60,611 nt of DNA from a gamma proteobacterium symbiont of Ctena orbiculata (GTDB taxonomy: Bacteria; Pseudomonadota; Gammaproteobacteria; Chromatiales; Chromatiaceae): contig QBVD01000024.1 in NCBI GenBank assembly GCA_003058525.1, positions 1 to 60,611 on the forward strand. Reading direction: 5' to 3'. Positions 11,706 to 21,421 of the stretch are shown one piece after another. Under the pieces are notes generated by a model, which did not search any database, was not told where the DNA came from, and saw only the letters and a program-made list of their open reading frames with translations. The stretch's first letter is position 1; each line of letters starts with the position of its first letter. The position numbers were made by a program, and so were the translations under genes.

Positions 11706-11760
11706 CTGAAATCCGGTGTGAATGGCGCACACCGGGTTGCGAAATTTCGTGGAGAGCACT

Positions 11761-14271
11761 ATGCCGAACAGAGAGAGCTCCGCTGCCGAGTCGAAGAAAC
11801 AGACCTGCAACCCACTGGCTCCTTTGCCCCCGCTGGGCATGGATGCAGAGGCCATCTCATTCGATTTTCGCCGCTATTTCGCCCACACACTGGGACGAGA
11901 CGATCACTGCACATCCAGTCACTATCCCTATAAAGCCCTGGCGTTAGCGGTTCGGGACCGATTGATTGAGCGTTGGAAACGCACCCGTTCCACCTACGAG
12001 AACGAAGACTGCAAACGTACCTTCTATCTCTCGCTGGAGTTTCTCATGGGGCGTACCCTGAGCAACGCAATTCTCAATCTGGATGTCAGTGAAGAGGTCA
12101 ACCGGGCCTTCATCGACTTGGGTATCAATCTGGATGATATTCGCGAGAGTGAACCCGATGCCGGACTCGGTAATGGTGGTCTGGGGCGTCTTGCCGCCTG
12201 TTTTCTCGACAGCTGCGCAACGCTTGAACTGCCAGTGCGGGGGTATGGGCTGCGTTATGAATATGGCATGTTCCGTCAGCACATTGCCAACGGCCATCAG
12301 ATTGAGGATCCCGATCACTGGCTGCGGGACGGCAACCCTTGGGAGCTTGAGCGTCCCGAGTATACACAACGCATAAAATTTTGCGGCCACACTGAACATA
12401 TCAACGGTTCCGTACGTTGGGTCGATACCCAGGATGTGTTGGCAGTACCCTATGACCTGCCGGTGCCCGGTTATCGCAACGGCACCGTCAATACCCTGCG
12501 TTTGTGGAAAGCGGCGGCCACGGATGAATTCAATCTGGAAGAGTTCAATGCCGGCAGTTATACCGAGGCGGTTGAGGCGAAGAATGATGCTGAGCACATT
12601 ACCATGGTGCTCTACCCGAACGATGCCAGTGAGAATGGCAAGGAACTGAGGCTGCGTCAGCAGTACTTCCTGGCGTCCGCGAGCATCAAGGATGTCATCC
12701 GCGAGTGGAAGGAGAGCCACGGCAGCTTCGATGATTTCGCCGACAAGAACTGTTTTCAGCTCAACGACACCCATCCCAGCGTCTCTGTCGCTGAATTGAT
12801 GCGTCAACTGATGGACGAGCAAGGCCTGTCTTGGGATCGGGCCTGGAAGATTACCGGCAGCACCATGGCCTATACCAACCATACGCTTCTACCCGAGGCG
12901 CTTGAGCGCTGGCCGGTAAAGCTGTTCGAGTGTCTTTTACCCAGGCTGCTGGAGATCATCTACGAAATCAATGCCCGCTTCCTCAGTGAGGTGGCCCTGC
13001 GCTGGCCTGGAGATACCGACCGTTTGCGACGGATGTCGATCATCGAAGAGGGCCAGACGTCGATGGTGCGTATGGCCTATCTGGCCATCGTCGGCAGTTT
13101 CTCCGTCAATGGAGTTGCCGCGCTGCATACCGAGTTGTTGAAGCAGGGGCTGTTCCATGACTTCTACGAATTCTGGCCGCAGCGCTTCAACAATAAAACC
13201 AACGGCGTCACCCCGAGGCGTTGGCTTGCCGCATGCAACCCGGGTCTGCGCCGATTGCTCGATGAGACAGTAGGCAATGGTTGGATCTCTGATCTGCCGG
13301 CTCTCGAGCAGTTGCTAAACCATGCGGAGAATGCCTCATTCCAACGCAAATGGCAGCAGGTGAAACGGGAGAACAAGCAGCGCCTGGCGGATTTGGTGAA
13401 GATCGATTGCAACGTGAGCTTTGACTGTGATGCCATGTTCGATGTACAGGTGAAGCGTATCCATGAGTATAAACGCCAGTTACTGAATATCCTCCATGTC
13501 ATCCACCTCTACAATCGTATCAAGGCGGGTGACACAAAAAACTGGACCAAACGCTGTGTGCTGATCGGTGGTAAGGCGGCCCCCGGTTATCAAATGGCCA
13601 AACTTATCATCAAGCTTGTCAATAGTGTCGCCAGGGTGGTGAACAATGACCACCAGGTGGGCGATCTTCTGAAGGTCGCTTTTCTACCCAACTACCGGGT
13701 TTCGGCGATGGAGGTGATCGCTCCGGGTAGCGACCTGTCGGAGCAGATCTCCACTGCCGGCAAAGAGGCGTCCGGTACCGGCAATATGAAGTTTATGATG
13801 AACGGTGCAGTGACCATCGGCACACTGGATGGCGCCAATATAGAGATCCTCGAAGAGGTCGGCGAATCCAACTTCATTCTTTTTGGCCTTACCAGCGAAG
13901 AAGTGGTGGCAATGCGCCATCACTATATGCCCAACCGAATTATCGATCAGGACAGTGATTTTAAACGGGTGATGCAGCTACTGGAGAGTGGCTACTTCAA
14001 CCAGTTCGAGCCCGGTATTTTCGATCCTGTTATCGAGTCGATACGCAATCCCTACGATCCCTGGATGACGGCCGCTGACTTCCGTAGTTACATCGACGCT
14101 CAGGAAAAGGCGGCAAAAGCCTATCTCGACCAGAGGCAGTGGATCCGTATGAGCATAGTGAATAGCGCAAAGAGTGGCCGCTTCTCCACTGACCGAACAA
14201 TCCAGGAGTACAATCGGGATATCTGGCGTTTGAATCAGACCTCGATTCCGCCCGATATCGAAGGCGTATAG
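11761..14271 (+). CDS. glgP: Glycogen/alpha-glucan phosphorylase GlgP
   Basis: The enzyme releases glucose 1-phosphate from glycogen using pyridoxal phosphate. It has 836 residues, as usual for bacterial glycogen phosphorylases. The N-terminal LSLEFLMGR motif, [15 protein letters not shown] and the PLP-lysine region [20 protein letters not shown] are intact. I chose ATG 11761, with GGAGAG 5 nt upstream, over a GTG 39 nt earlier in the leader. Its stop overlaps the GTG of the next gene, so the two are translationally coupled. No other glycogen gene is nearby. Confidence 0.96.
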   Translation: MPNRESSAAESKKQTCNPLAPLPPLGMDAEAISFDFRRYFAHTLGRDDHCTSSHYPYKALALAVRDRLIERWKRTRSTYENEDCKRTFYLSLEFLMGRTLSNAILNLDVSEEVNRAFIDLGINLDDIRESEPDAGLGNGGLGRLAACFLDSCATLELPVRGYGLRYEYGMFRQHIANGHQIEDPDHWLRDGNPWELERPEYTQRIKFCGHTEHINGSVRWVDTQDVLAVPYDLPVPGYRNGTVNTLRLWKAAATDEFNLEEFNAGSYTEAVEAKNDAEHITMVLYPNDASENGKELRLRQQYFLASASIKDVIREWKESHGSFDDFADKNCFQLNDTHPSVSVAELMRQLMDEQGLSWDRAWKITGSTMAYTNHTLLPEALERWPVKLFECLLPRLLEIIYEINARFLSEVALRWPGDTDRLRRMSIIEEGQTSMVRMAYLAIVGSFSVNGVAALHTELLKQGLFHDFYEFWPQRFNNKTNGVTPRRWLAACNPGLRRLLDETVGNGWISDLPALEQLLNHAENASFQRKWQQVKRENKQRLADLVKIDCNVSFDCDAMFDVQVKRIHEYKRQLLNILHVIHLYNRIKAGDTKNWTKRCVLIGGKAAPGYQMAKLIIKLVNSVARVVNNDHQVGDLLKVAFLPNYRVSAMEVIAPGSDLSEQISTAGKEASGTGNMKFMMNGAVTIGTLDGANIEILEEVGESNFILFGLTSEEVVAMRHHYMPNRIIDQDSDFKRVMQLLESGYFNQFEPGIFDPVIESIRNPYDPWMTAADFRSYIDAQEKAAKAYLDQRQWIRMSIVNSAKSGRFSTDRTIQEYNRDIWRLNQTSIPPDIEGV

Positions 14272-14543
14272 TGGCTGTGTCCGAGCTGCCCTGCTGGATC
14301 TATCGTAGCCCCCGCAAGGATGAGATGTACCTGTACATCCCCAGGGAAGATGATTTTTCCTGTGTACCCGAAGCCCTGTTGCAGCGTTTCGGTAAACCGG
14401 TGCAGGTCATGGAGATAACCTTGACTGAACAGAGAAAGCTCGCCCGTGAGGATGTTGCGGTGGTAATGGCTAATCTGCTTGCCCAGGGATACTACCTCCA
14501 GATGCCACCGAAGATGGATGTAGATCTCTATGCCGGCGACTGA
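14271..14543 (+). CDS. YcgL-domain protein
   Basis: This 90-residue protein matches the YcgL family (formerly DUF709), with the characteristic WIYRSPRKDEMYLYI start and the LLAQGYYLQMPP end. The family is widespread in gammaproteobacteria and its biochemical role is unclear. The GTG start shares one base with the glgP TAG stop. Confidence 0.85.
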   Translation: MAVSELPCWIYRSPRKDEMYLYIPREDDFSCVPEALLQRFGKPVQVMEITLTEQRKLAREDVAVVMANLLAQGYYLQMPPKMDVDLYAGD

Positions 14544-14634
14544 ATCCTATGGATCAATATCGAATCGATGATGAAGGAAATTCAGTGGCAATAATCAAGA
14601 AGTGGTTTTTCATCTATAGAATTGAGGTACAGGA

Positions 14635-15756
14635 GTGACTGATATCGTTATAAGTGGAAGTGGACTCTACACCCCACCTTACAGCATCAGTAATGAAGAA
14701 TTAGTGCAGACATTCAACCAATATGTTGATCTGTACAACGCTCAACATAGTGATGAGATAGCCGCGGGAAGGTTGAACTCGTTGGAATATTCGAGTAGCG
14801 ACTTCATCGTCAAGGCTTCAGGTATCAAGAGCCGTTTTGTTGTTGATAAAAAGGGTATTCTCGATCCACAGCTGATGCGTCCGAATATCCCTGAAAGAGC
14901 GGATGAGGAGCTGTGCCTGCTTGGCGAAATTGGTGTGGCCGCTGCCAGGCAGGCGCTGGAGAGTGCAGGTCGTGAAGCGCATGAGATCGATCTTGTGATC
15001 GTGGCCTGTTCCAATCTGCAGCGCTCCTACCCGGCTATCGCCATCGAGATCCAACACCACTTGGATTGCTCAGGTTATGGCTATGATATGAATGTGGCCT
15101 GCTCATCAGCCACCTTCGGTATAGGGGCTGCTGCGGATGCGATACGCTCGGGTACGGCCCGTTGTGCGCTGGTAATCAATCCTGAGATCACCTCGGCTCA
15201 TCTGAATTTTCGAGATCGAGACAGTCACTTTATTTTTGGAGATGTTGCCACCGCTGTCGTTGTCGAAGCCGAAGCGGGGTGTCGATCAGACAGGGCATTC
15301 CACATACTCGGTACCAAGTTTAAGACCGAGTTCTCAAACAATATTCGCAACAACTTTGGCTTTTTGAATAATTGCCATCCTGAGACCCGGGACAACAGTG
15401 ATAAGCTGTTCAGGCAGAATGGCCGCAAGGTGTTCAAGGAGTTGCTGCCTTTGGTCGGCCGTGTGATCCATGAACATTTACAAGAGATGCAACTGGAGAC
15501 GGCGGATCTAAAGCGCCTCTGGCTGCATCAAGCCAATCTGACGATGAACCTTTTTGCAGCCAAGAAACTGCTCGGTCGTGATCCTGATACACAGGAGTTG
15601 CCGATTATTCTCGACCGCTATGCCAATACCAGCTCTGCGGGATCGGTCATCGCTTTTCATCTATATAGTGATGATTTAGTGTCAGGTGACAAGGGAGTGT
15701 TGAGCTCCTTTGGTGCCGGTTACTCGGTGGGAAGCGTGATTCTCGAGAAACGTTGA
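14635..15756 (+). CDS. Beta-ketoacyl-ACP synthase III-like protein
   Basis: This 373-residue thiolase-fold condensing enzyme has the KAS III catalytic triad Cys156 (in NVACSSATFG), His298 (in LWLHQAN) and Asn331 (in NTSSAGS). It is longer than FabH (about 317 residues) and its TDIVISGSGLYTPPYSISN start resembles Pseudomonas PA3286. From memory, that protein condenses malonyl-ACP with medium-chain acyl-CoA from beta-oxidation; I infer a similar shunt role here rather than acetyl-CoA priming. It is a single gene, convergent with the phospholipase D-like gene downstream. It starts with an ATG-less GTG at 14635 preceded by CAGGA. Confidence 0.82.
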   Translation: MTDIVISGSGLYTPPYSISNEELVQTFNQYVDLYNAQHSDEIAAGRLNSLEYSSSDFIVKASGIKSRFVVDKKGILDPQLMRPNIPERADEELCLLGEIGVAAARQALESAGREAHEIDLVIVACSNLQRSYPAIAIEIQHHLDCSGYGYDMNVACSSATFGIGAAADAIRSGTARCALVINPEITSAHLNFRDRDSHFIFGDVATAVVVEAEAGCRSDRAFHILGTKFKTEFSNNIRNNFGFLNNCHPETRDNSDKLFRQNGRKVFKELLPLVGRVIHEHLQEMQLETADLKRLWLHQANLTMNLFAAKKLLGRDPDTQELPIILDRYANTSSAGSVIAFHLYSDDLVSGDKGVLSSFGAGYSVGSVILEKR

Positions 15757-15795
15757 TTGGTGCCAAACAGGTTTCCAATGCTAATGTGCCATCGG

Positions 15796-17304
15796 TCAGA
15801 GTATGGGTTCCAAAGGCAGTAAACCCCAGATGAAGGCTTTCACTCTTTTCAGGAATCCGGCATTTTGCTGTTCATCGGATATATTTGCTTCCCAGCTATT
15901 TTCAGTCGCCATGTCCTGACGGATCGCCTGCGCTACCTGTTGCGCAATCCTCTCATCGCGTATTACGAGCCCTACTTCCGTGTTCAGGTTTGCTGATCTT
16001 GGGTCGAAATTGAAGGTTCCGATATAGGTTATACGGTCGTCGATGACCATTGATTTGGCATGCAAGGCAAAGATCGGCACCTCCTTGCCCAGTTGTTCAT
16101 GGCGATCGATCAGTCGTCGATAGATACCTGGTTTAGATCGGAATTCGTAGATCTTGATGCCGAGATCGAGCAGTCTCTGTTTCTGCTTTTGGTACCCCGA
16201 ATAGGCCTGGAGATTATCTGTGGATTCGAGGGAGTTTGTGACGATGGCAATTTCGATACCTTTAGCCAGCATTTCGGAAAAAAATTCGAAGCCCCCTTCC
16301 GGCATGATCAGATAAGGGCTTTCTATCAGAACCTGGCGCTTGGCTTCCGACAATAGATTGATAAGGGAGGTAGTGGTTTGTCCACCGCCATCGAGCTGAT
16401 GGGTTTGGTTGTTTTTGCCGGGTATATCGTGGAGGTAGTCCACACTGGTCCACTGCATCCCGGCAAAGATTTTATCGACGCGCTCACCCATGCCAGTGAT
16501 GGCATTGCGAACTTCAGGGGCGAAATTCTGCGGATGTTGTGCATATTGGCGTAACCAATCGACATAGTCGTCAATCTGCTTTGCCGTCAATCGCTGTTTC
16601 TCCTCAGCCAACAGGATGTCGAGGGAAACGGAAAGCGGACTCTCCCAGAAGAGATTGAAACTCTGTTGTATCTTCGGCAATACGGACCCGACAACCATGA
16701 CATCCCGGTCACGGAAATTATAGGCATGATCGTAATCGTAATACTCATCGGCCATATTGCGGCCGCCGGTGATGGCTACAGTTTGATCGTAGATCACCAC
16801 TTTGTCATGCATGCGTTGGTTGGAGCCTCGGAAGTCTGTGATCAGGTGCCAGAGACGGGTCAAAAAACCGGTGCCCACAGAATGCACGGGATTGTAGACC
16901 TTGATCTGGATGTTAGGATGGGCATCCAGTGAAAGCATTGTCACCGGCTCGGCATCGATCAAGAGATCATCGACGATGACCCGTATCCTGGCGCCGCGTT
17001 CGGCGGCACTGAGCAGGCGTTCGCTGGCCAAGGTCCCGATATTGTCGGTGCTCCAGATAAAATATTGGACATCGATGGTTTTATCAACAGTTTCTGTAAG
17101 CCATGCTCTTGTTAAAAGGGACTCTTCTCCTTTCTCCAAGACGTAAACCGCGCTTTTGCCGGGATGCTGCTTTGCAGCCTGAGTCATGATATCCAACATG
17201 CCGGCTTGCACGAATGATGTCTGCAGGACCAGTAACAGAAAGCTAAGCAGCTGTGAGATGGACAGCCCAGGGTTTTGCAAAATCTGTTTGAGTTTAAATA
17301 CCAT
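15796..17304 (-). CDS. Phospholipase D/cardiolipin synthase-like protein
   Basis: Two PLD catalytic motifs are present, HDKVVIYD followed by GG, and HAKSMVIDD followed by GTFN, so phosphatidyl transfer or phosphodiester cleavage is likely. A hydrophobic N-terminal segment ending at VQAGM points to export or membrane anchoring. I placed the start at ATG 17304 because it leads directly into this segment; the upstream AGGG is too close to be ideal. A GTG at 17382 would add 26 residues and overlap slyX. The substrate is unknown. It could be a secreted PLD or a ClsC-type cardiolipin synthase. Confidence 0.8.
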   Translation of the reverse strand: MVFKLKQILQNPGLSISQLLSFLLLVLQTSFVQAGMLDIMTQAAKQHPGKSAVYVLEKGEESLLTRAWLTETVDKTIDVQYFIWSTDNIGTLASERLLSAAERGARIRVIVDDLLIDAEPVTMLSLDAHPNIQIKVYNPVHSVGTGFLTRLWHLITDFRGSNQRMHDKVVIYDQTVAITGGRNMADEYYDYDHAYNFRDRDVMVVGSVLPKIQQSFNLFWESPLSVSLDILLAEEKQRLTAKQIDDYVDWLRQYAQHPQNFAPEVRNAITGMGERVDKIFAGMQWTSVDYLHDIPGKNNQTHQLDGGGQTTTSLINLLSEAKRQVLIESPYLIMPEGGFEFFSEMLAKGIEIAIVTNSLESTDNLQAYSGYQKQKQRLLDLGIKIYEFRSKPGIYRRLIDRHEQLGKEVPIFALHAKSMVIDDRITYIGTFNFDPRSANLNTEVGLVIRDERIAQQVAQAIRQDMATENSWEANISDEQQNAGFLKRVKAFIWGLLPLEPIL

Positions 17305-17350
17305 CCCTGTTATCGCACTGTTTATCGAATCGACCTCAATCAAAACGGCA

Positions 17351-17554
17351 TCAATAGTGCGGTGGAGGAGGTTCAGTCTCACCAGGTTGCAGCGGTGATG
17401 GATCCAGCGCCTGCAGGCGTTGGCGTAGTGTCTCTACGGTTCTGTTGAGGGAATCGATGGTGCGTTGTTGCTCGATAAGGGTTTCACTGAGGGTGTGTAT
17501 GGCCTGTTCCTGAAAAGCCATACGACTCTCCAGGTCGATAATTCGGTCGTTCAT
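17351..17554 (-). CDS. slyX: SlyX family coiled-coil protein
   Basis: This 67-residue protein is a heptad-repeat coiled coil over residues 1-50 (DRIIDLESRMAFQEQ onward) with a proline-rich tail ending in PPPPHY, the classic SlyX layout. The family function is unknown. It lies 6 nt downstream of the ArsR-type regulator and probably shares its transcript. Confidence 0.9.
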   Translation of the reverse strand: MNDRIIDLESRMAFQEQAIHTLSETLIEQQRTIDSLNRTVETLRQRLQALDPSPLQPGETEPPPPHY

Positions 17555-17560
17555 CTTTGC

Positions 17561-17896
17561 CTATCTTGGGTAGCGGTCGTCGAGATTGGCCGGGCAGAGT
17601 ACATTCCGCATGATACCGATCAGCTCCAGTAGCTGATGGTTGCGAATGCGGTAGTAGATGCGGTTAGCCTCTTTGCGAGATACCACGATGTTTTTGTTTC
17701 GCAACTGTTCAAGATGTTGAGAGATATTGCTCTGTGACGTACCGGTACGTTCTACGATTTCGCCGACTGAGAGCTCATTCTCCCCCAGCGAGCAGAGAAT
17801 CTTCCACCGCAACGGATGGGCCATGGCCTTGAGGGCATTGGCGGTGAGCGATGTGTCTTCTTCATCGGTCAGGCGTGGGTCGATTGGCTCGTTCAT
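17561..17896 (-). CDS. ArsR family winged-helix transcriptional regulator
   Basis: This 111-residue protein has an ArsR-type winged helix with AMAHPLRWKILCSL, then the recognition helix TSQSNISQHLEQL and the wing RKEANRIYYRI. ATG 17896 has AAGGAG 10 nt upstream. A start 36 nt earlier lacks such a site and lies in the preceding gene. It has no classical CXC metal site in the DNA-binding helix, only one cysteine in the first helix and one near the C-terminus (VLCPAN). It may therefore sense redox state, sulfur compounds or another non-metal signal. The target is unknown. Confidence 0.85.
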   Translation of the reverse strand: MNEPIDPRLTDEEDTSLTANALKAMAHPLRWKILCSLGENELSVGEIVERTGTSQSNISQHLEQLRNKNIVVSRKEANRIYYRIRNHQLLELIGIMRNVLCPANLDDRYPR

Positions 17897-17909
17897 TGTT
17901 TCAAGCTCC

Positions 17910-18767
17910 TTAGGATGCGTTCTGCACGGCATCCATGTCGCGGATATAACCAGTCATATCCTTTGCGATACATATAATATGGCTGATATTTCCCGTGCTG
18001 TCTTTAACCGCAGTACGAGAGAAGAGAATCGGAACACGCCGACCGTCCTTGGCGATGAAACTTGCCTCGATTCGGCTCAGGGCTCCGGTTCGTATCAATG
18101 CCTCCAGCCAGGTGCCGAAGAAGGCGCCCGCCTGCTCCTCTGCCTCCTCTTCGAAAACATCGCCGATAGACATTCGCAGAAGATCCGCCTCGCTGTAGTC
18201 AAGCATCTTGCAGGCGGCCGGGTTGACGGATTGGATCTCGCCCTCGGGATTGAGCACCAGCAGTGCCTCACCCATATAGGTTATGATATTTTCAAGGTGT
18301 TGCTTGGCGGCGGCCAGTTCTGCGGTTCTTTCCGCCACCTTTTGTTCCAGGATTTTGTTGAGTTCCCGTTCTTTTTCGATGAGTCTGAAATAGGTGCTGA
18401 TCTTATTCAGCAATTGGTTGTCATCGATGGGTTTCAGCAGATAGTCGACACCACCTACCTCATAACCCTTGAGCTGGAACTCTTCGGTCTTGAATGCGGC
18501 AGTAAGGAAGATGATTGGGATGTCTTTGGTCTTTTTACGGATTTTCAGCATCGATGCGGTCTGAAAACCGTCCATCTCCGGCATCTGTACATCCAGAATG
18601 ACAAGGTCGATACCGGGTTCCCTGACTGCGATGTCGAGAGCCTGTTGACCCGATGTGGCCTCCAGAATCTCCACGTCCATATAGCGCTCAACCAGCGTAC
18701 GCAGGGTGAACAGGTTGTGCGCGTGGTCGTCCACGATCAGGAGTTTGAAACCGGCGTATCTCTTCAT
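17910..18767 (-). CDS. Response regulator with REC and PAS domains
   Basis: The protein has 285 residues. The REC domain (about 6-122) has the acidic pair VDD, the phospho-acceptor Asp in VILDVQMPEMDG, the Thr in FLTAAF and the Lys in LLKPID. A coiled-coil linker (about 125-155) and a PAS domain with PAC segment (about 155-275) follow. There is no DNA-binding or enzymatic output, so it probably passes a signal by protein contact. Its ATG overlaps the stop of the hybrid kinase by 3 nt, so the two should work as a pair. It also lies just before the ArsR gene. Confidence 0.88.
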   Translation of the reverse strand: MKRYAGFKLLIVDDHAHNLFTLRTLVERYMDVEILEATSGQQALDIAVREPGIDLVILDVQMPEMDGFQTASMLKIRKKTKDIPIIFLTAAFKTEEFQLKGYEVGGVDYLLKPIDDNQLLNKISTYFRLIEKERELNKILEQKVAERTAELAAAKQHLENIITYMGEALLVLNPEGEIQSVNPAACKMLDYSEADLLRMSIGDVFEEEAEEQAGAFFGTWLEALIRTGALSRIEASFIAKDGRRVPILFSRTAVKDSTGNISHIICIAKDMTGYIRDMDAVQNAS

Positions 18768-21124
18768 TCTGTCTCTATATGCACACTAAAAAGTGCCTGC
18801 AGCTTCTCTGGGGAGACCGGCTTGGTTAAAACTTCATCTGCTCCGGCATCCAGGCACAGGCTGCGGTCTTCCGCCGCATTCTTCGCGCTTAGTACGATCA
18901 CTTTGAGTGTATCGAGCTTCATCTTGTTGCGTATATGCCTGATCGTATCATAGCCATCCTGCTCCAGCATCATGATGTCCATCAAGACAATGTTGAAATC
19001 CGGATCATCTTTTAGGGTATCAATGGCCTCTTGGCCGTCATATGCGGCAGTCACCTCAAATCCCCAGCCCTCCAACAACGGTGTAAGAGTAAGCAGGCTC
19101 TGTAGATCTCCATCCACGACCAGGACACGTTGATCTGCAAAGGGTGTCTTCGATGGTTCCGCCATTGAAGTGATTGCCAGAGTAGGGATTCTTTCCTGCA
19201 TCAGCCGCGGCTCCTCCGTCACCTGCAACTCGATCTGATGGGAAGAGAGCAGACTGTGATCGAGCTCCAGCGGCAGGCACAGAGTAAATCTGGCCCCGGA
19301 TCCTTCTTCGCTTTCCAGGCTTATCTCACCGCCCAGCAGTTGAGCCAGCTCACGGCTGATACTCAGTCCCAGACCTGTACCGCCGAAACGCCGACTGGTG
19401 GAGCCATCCGCCTGCTTGAACGCCTCGAAAATCAGCTCGTGCTTACTCGTGGGAATCCCGACACCACTGTCTTCAACGGCAAAGCATAGGGGATGAAGTT
19501 CCACTTCCGGCTGCATAAAAACGCGTACCTTAGCCCCGCCTTGATGGGTGAATTTGAGAGCATTGGAGAGGAAATTCTTCAGAATCTGACGAACTTTGTC
19601 CTGATCCGACAGGATGCTATCCGGCAGCGTAGGTGCATATTCGAGGGAGAGCTGCAGGCCCTTGGCGTCGAACTGGGGTTTCACCATTTCGATAAGATCC
19701 GAAACCAAAGGCTTGATGGGGATCTGCTGCAGACTGATACTGGCTTTACCCGCCTCGATTCGCGACAGATCGAGGATGTTGTCGATCAGGGCCCGCAGAT
19801 CGCGTCCGGCCTCATGAATGACCTGCAGCTGTCTCGTCTGTTCAGCGGACAGACTCTCGGGCGCCTCATTGAGCATCTTGGACAACAACAGGATGGAGTT
19901 GAGGGGGGTTCGCAGTTCATGGCTGACATTGGCCAGGAACTGGGATTTGTAGCGATTGGACTCTTCCAGTTGTCGTGCGTGCTGGCGTTGCGCCCCGGCC
20001 TGTTTTGAATGATGCTCCGCGAGTTCAGTCAGCTGCTGCCCCAGCTGTTTTATCTCTTGCGACCCTTTCCAGTTAAACTCTACCGCTTCATCCTCACGCA
20101 GGACCCGCCCCACACCATCACGTAGCTTCTGACCGAACTGTTCGGCACGCATGGCGATAAATCGGGCAACGATGAACAGGATAACCAAGGCAATGACTAC
20201 GATAGTCATGACGCGAATGATCAGGACATTGCGGAACTTATGCAGAGGTGAGGGATCGACTGGCCGACCAACCCATAAGGGACCGGAACCTTCGGTGCTG
20301 AAGAGCGGTACCCAGATTACCTGTCTGCCCTGACCGCCTTCCCAGAGTGCCAGGCTGTTCTTGTCGAAGATTGCCTGCAGGCCGGTGAAGTCCTCAAATG
20401 CGCGTTGCTCGGCGCTTCCCTTGAGACGCTCATCCAGGTAAGCGCCATCATTGGTGACCCAAAGTGTGTTGCGGTAGGCGCTGGCCATGCCCCCGACGTC
20501 GATATTGACCACCACGGCACCCAATGGAGCCACTCGCTCCTGACGGTCGGGCCCGATTATCGGACTGATCATCCGCAGGGTCATGAATCGCCTGGGATCC
20601 AAATGGGACACATTGGGGTTAAGACTGATTTTACTGACTGCGACCCGTCCATACTCCTGGAGGATATTGTGTTGAAAAAAATCTCTGGATGGCATGTCCG
20701 GTTTTTTGATTGTCGGTTCCCACTGTTGAGTCCGGGCATTCAACTCCAGCCAGAAGCGGGGGTTGCCTTCAAGATCGAGAAAAAGGATCTGAAATATATC
20801 GAGATGGTCGCGAAGGATCTGGTTGATCCATTTGGTGTAGCGCACCCGTGCGTGATCGATCTGCTCCTGCCCCTCTTCCAAGTCGCGTTGTCCCAGGATG
20901 AGGCCAGGTTCGGGGAGTTTCGCCAGTAGACGCAACATCTCGTGACGGCTTGCAAGATGTTCATCGAGATCGCGGAAATCCGCACGCAGATTCTGCAGGT
21001 AGGCCTTGTGATAGAAAAATTCGAGGCGATCCAGGACAAACGGCAGATTCGTCATTACCATCGCGGTCAAAGGCGCGAAACCAAAGAGAAACAGCAGTAT
21101 CAGAATCTGAGTGCGAATTTTCAC
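18764..21124 (-). CDS. Hybrid sensor histidine kinase with C-terminal receiver domain
   Basis: There are 786 residues from the GTG at 21124. TM1 (about 5-27), a periplasmic sensor of about 290 residues, TM2 (ending near 340), a HAMP-like linker, HisKA with phospho-acceptor SHELRTPLN, HATPase_c with N-box NALKF and G-boxes DSGVGIP and GGTGLGL, then a REC domain. In the receiver the acidic pair reads VVDGD, so one acid is replaced by Gly; the acceptor Asp in VLMDIMM is present. The repeat element begins 30 bp upstream of this start, so an upstream promoter may have been displaced. A longer start would read into the repeat and is not credible. Confidence 0.88.
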   Translation of the reverse strand: MKIRTQILILLFLFGFAPLTAMVMTNLPFVLDRLEFFYHKAYLQNLRADFRDLDEHLASRHEMLRLLAKLPEPGLILGQRDLEEGQEQIDHARVRYTKWINQILRDHLDIFQILFLDLEGNPRFWLELNARTQQWEPTIKKPDMPSRDFFQHNILQEYGRVAVSKISLNPNVSHLDPRRFMTLRMISPIIGPDRQERVAPLGAVVVNIDVGGMASAYRNTLWVTNDGAYLDERLKGSAEQRAFEDFTGLQAIFDKNSLALWEGGQGRQVIWVPLFSTEGSGPLWVGRPVDPSPLHKFRNVLIIRVMTIVVIALVILFIVARFIAMRAEQFGQKLRDGVGRVLREDEAVEFNWKGSQEIKQLGQQLTELAEHHSKQAGAQRQHARQLEESNRYKSQFLANVSHELRTPLNSILLLSKMLNEAPESLSAEQTRQLQVIHEAGRDLRALIDNILDLSRIEAGKASISLQQIPIKPLVSDLIEMVKPQFDAKGLQLSLEYAPTLPDSILSDQDKVRQILKNFLSNALKFTHQGGAKVRVFMQPEVELHPLCFAVEDSGVGIPTSKHELIFEAFKQADGSTSRRFGGTGLGLSISRELAQLLGGEISLESEEGSGARFTLCLPLELDHSLLSSHQIELQVTEEPRLMQERIPTLAITSMAEPSKTPFADQRVLVVDGDLQSLLTLTPLLEGWGFEVTAAYDGQEAIDTLKDDPDFNIVLMDIMMLEQDGYDTIRHIRNKMKLDTLKVIVLSAKNAAEDRSLCLDAGADEVLTKPVSPEKLQALFSVHIETE

Positions 21125-21153
21125 GTGTACGTCTTGTTCAGCTGCTAACCAAT

Positions 21154-21421
21154 TAGGGCCTGTTAACACTAATCCAATACGCCCTGCTGGGGCTGTTTTC
21201 GTGCCCAGCAAGGCAGAATGAGCGTGGTGTAGTTATTCTACATGAGCGAATGATAACGCCGCTGGGGGCGAAAACAGCCCCAGCCCTTCGGGTTGTGCCT
21301 GAAAAAGCGCCACTCGGCGTTGCTCGTCGTTCATTTGGAATAACCAAACTTCTCTCCTCGCGCCTTGATTGGCGCTTTTTCAGATACAACAGGGCGTATT
21401 GGATTAGTATTAACAGGCCCT
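21154..21421. mobile_element. Complete 268-bp MITE-like element with two internal hairpins
   Basis: The ends are inverted repeats: TAGGGCCTGTTAACACTAAT on the left, and its imperfect complement ending in TTAACAGGCCCTA on the right, about 25-29 bp with one or two mismatches. Inside are two long perfect inverted repeats: 15 bp at 21187-21201 with 21269-21283 (CTGGGGCTGTTTTCG), and 14 bp at 21299-21312 with 21370-21383 (CTGAAAAAGCGCCA). No reading frame looks like a transposase, so it must be moved in trans. The terminal TA on each side may be a target duplication. It sits between the 5' end of the sensor kinase and the 3' end of bcp. Confidence 0.85.

Noticed and set aside
21124-21211. A longer start for the hybrid kinase reading into the repeat element
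   Set aside because: The extra residues are translated terminal repeat, and the GTG at 21124 leads directly into the first membrane helix.
21153-21389. A 78-codon open frame within the MITE-like element as a possible transposase fragment
   Set aside because: It spans hairpin arms and terminal repeats and shows no transposase motif.
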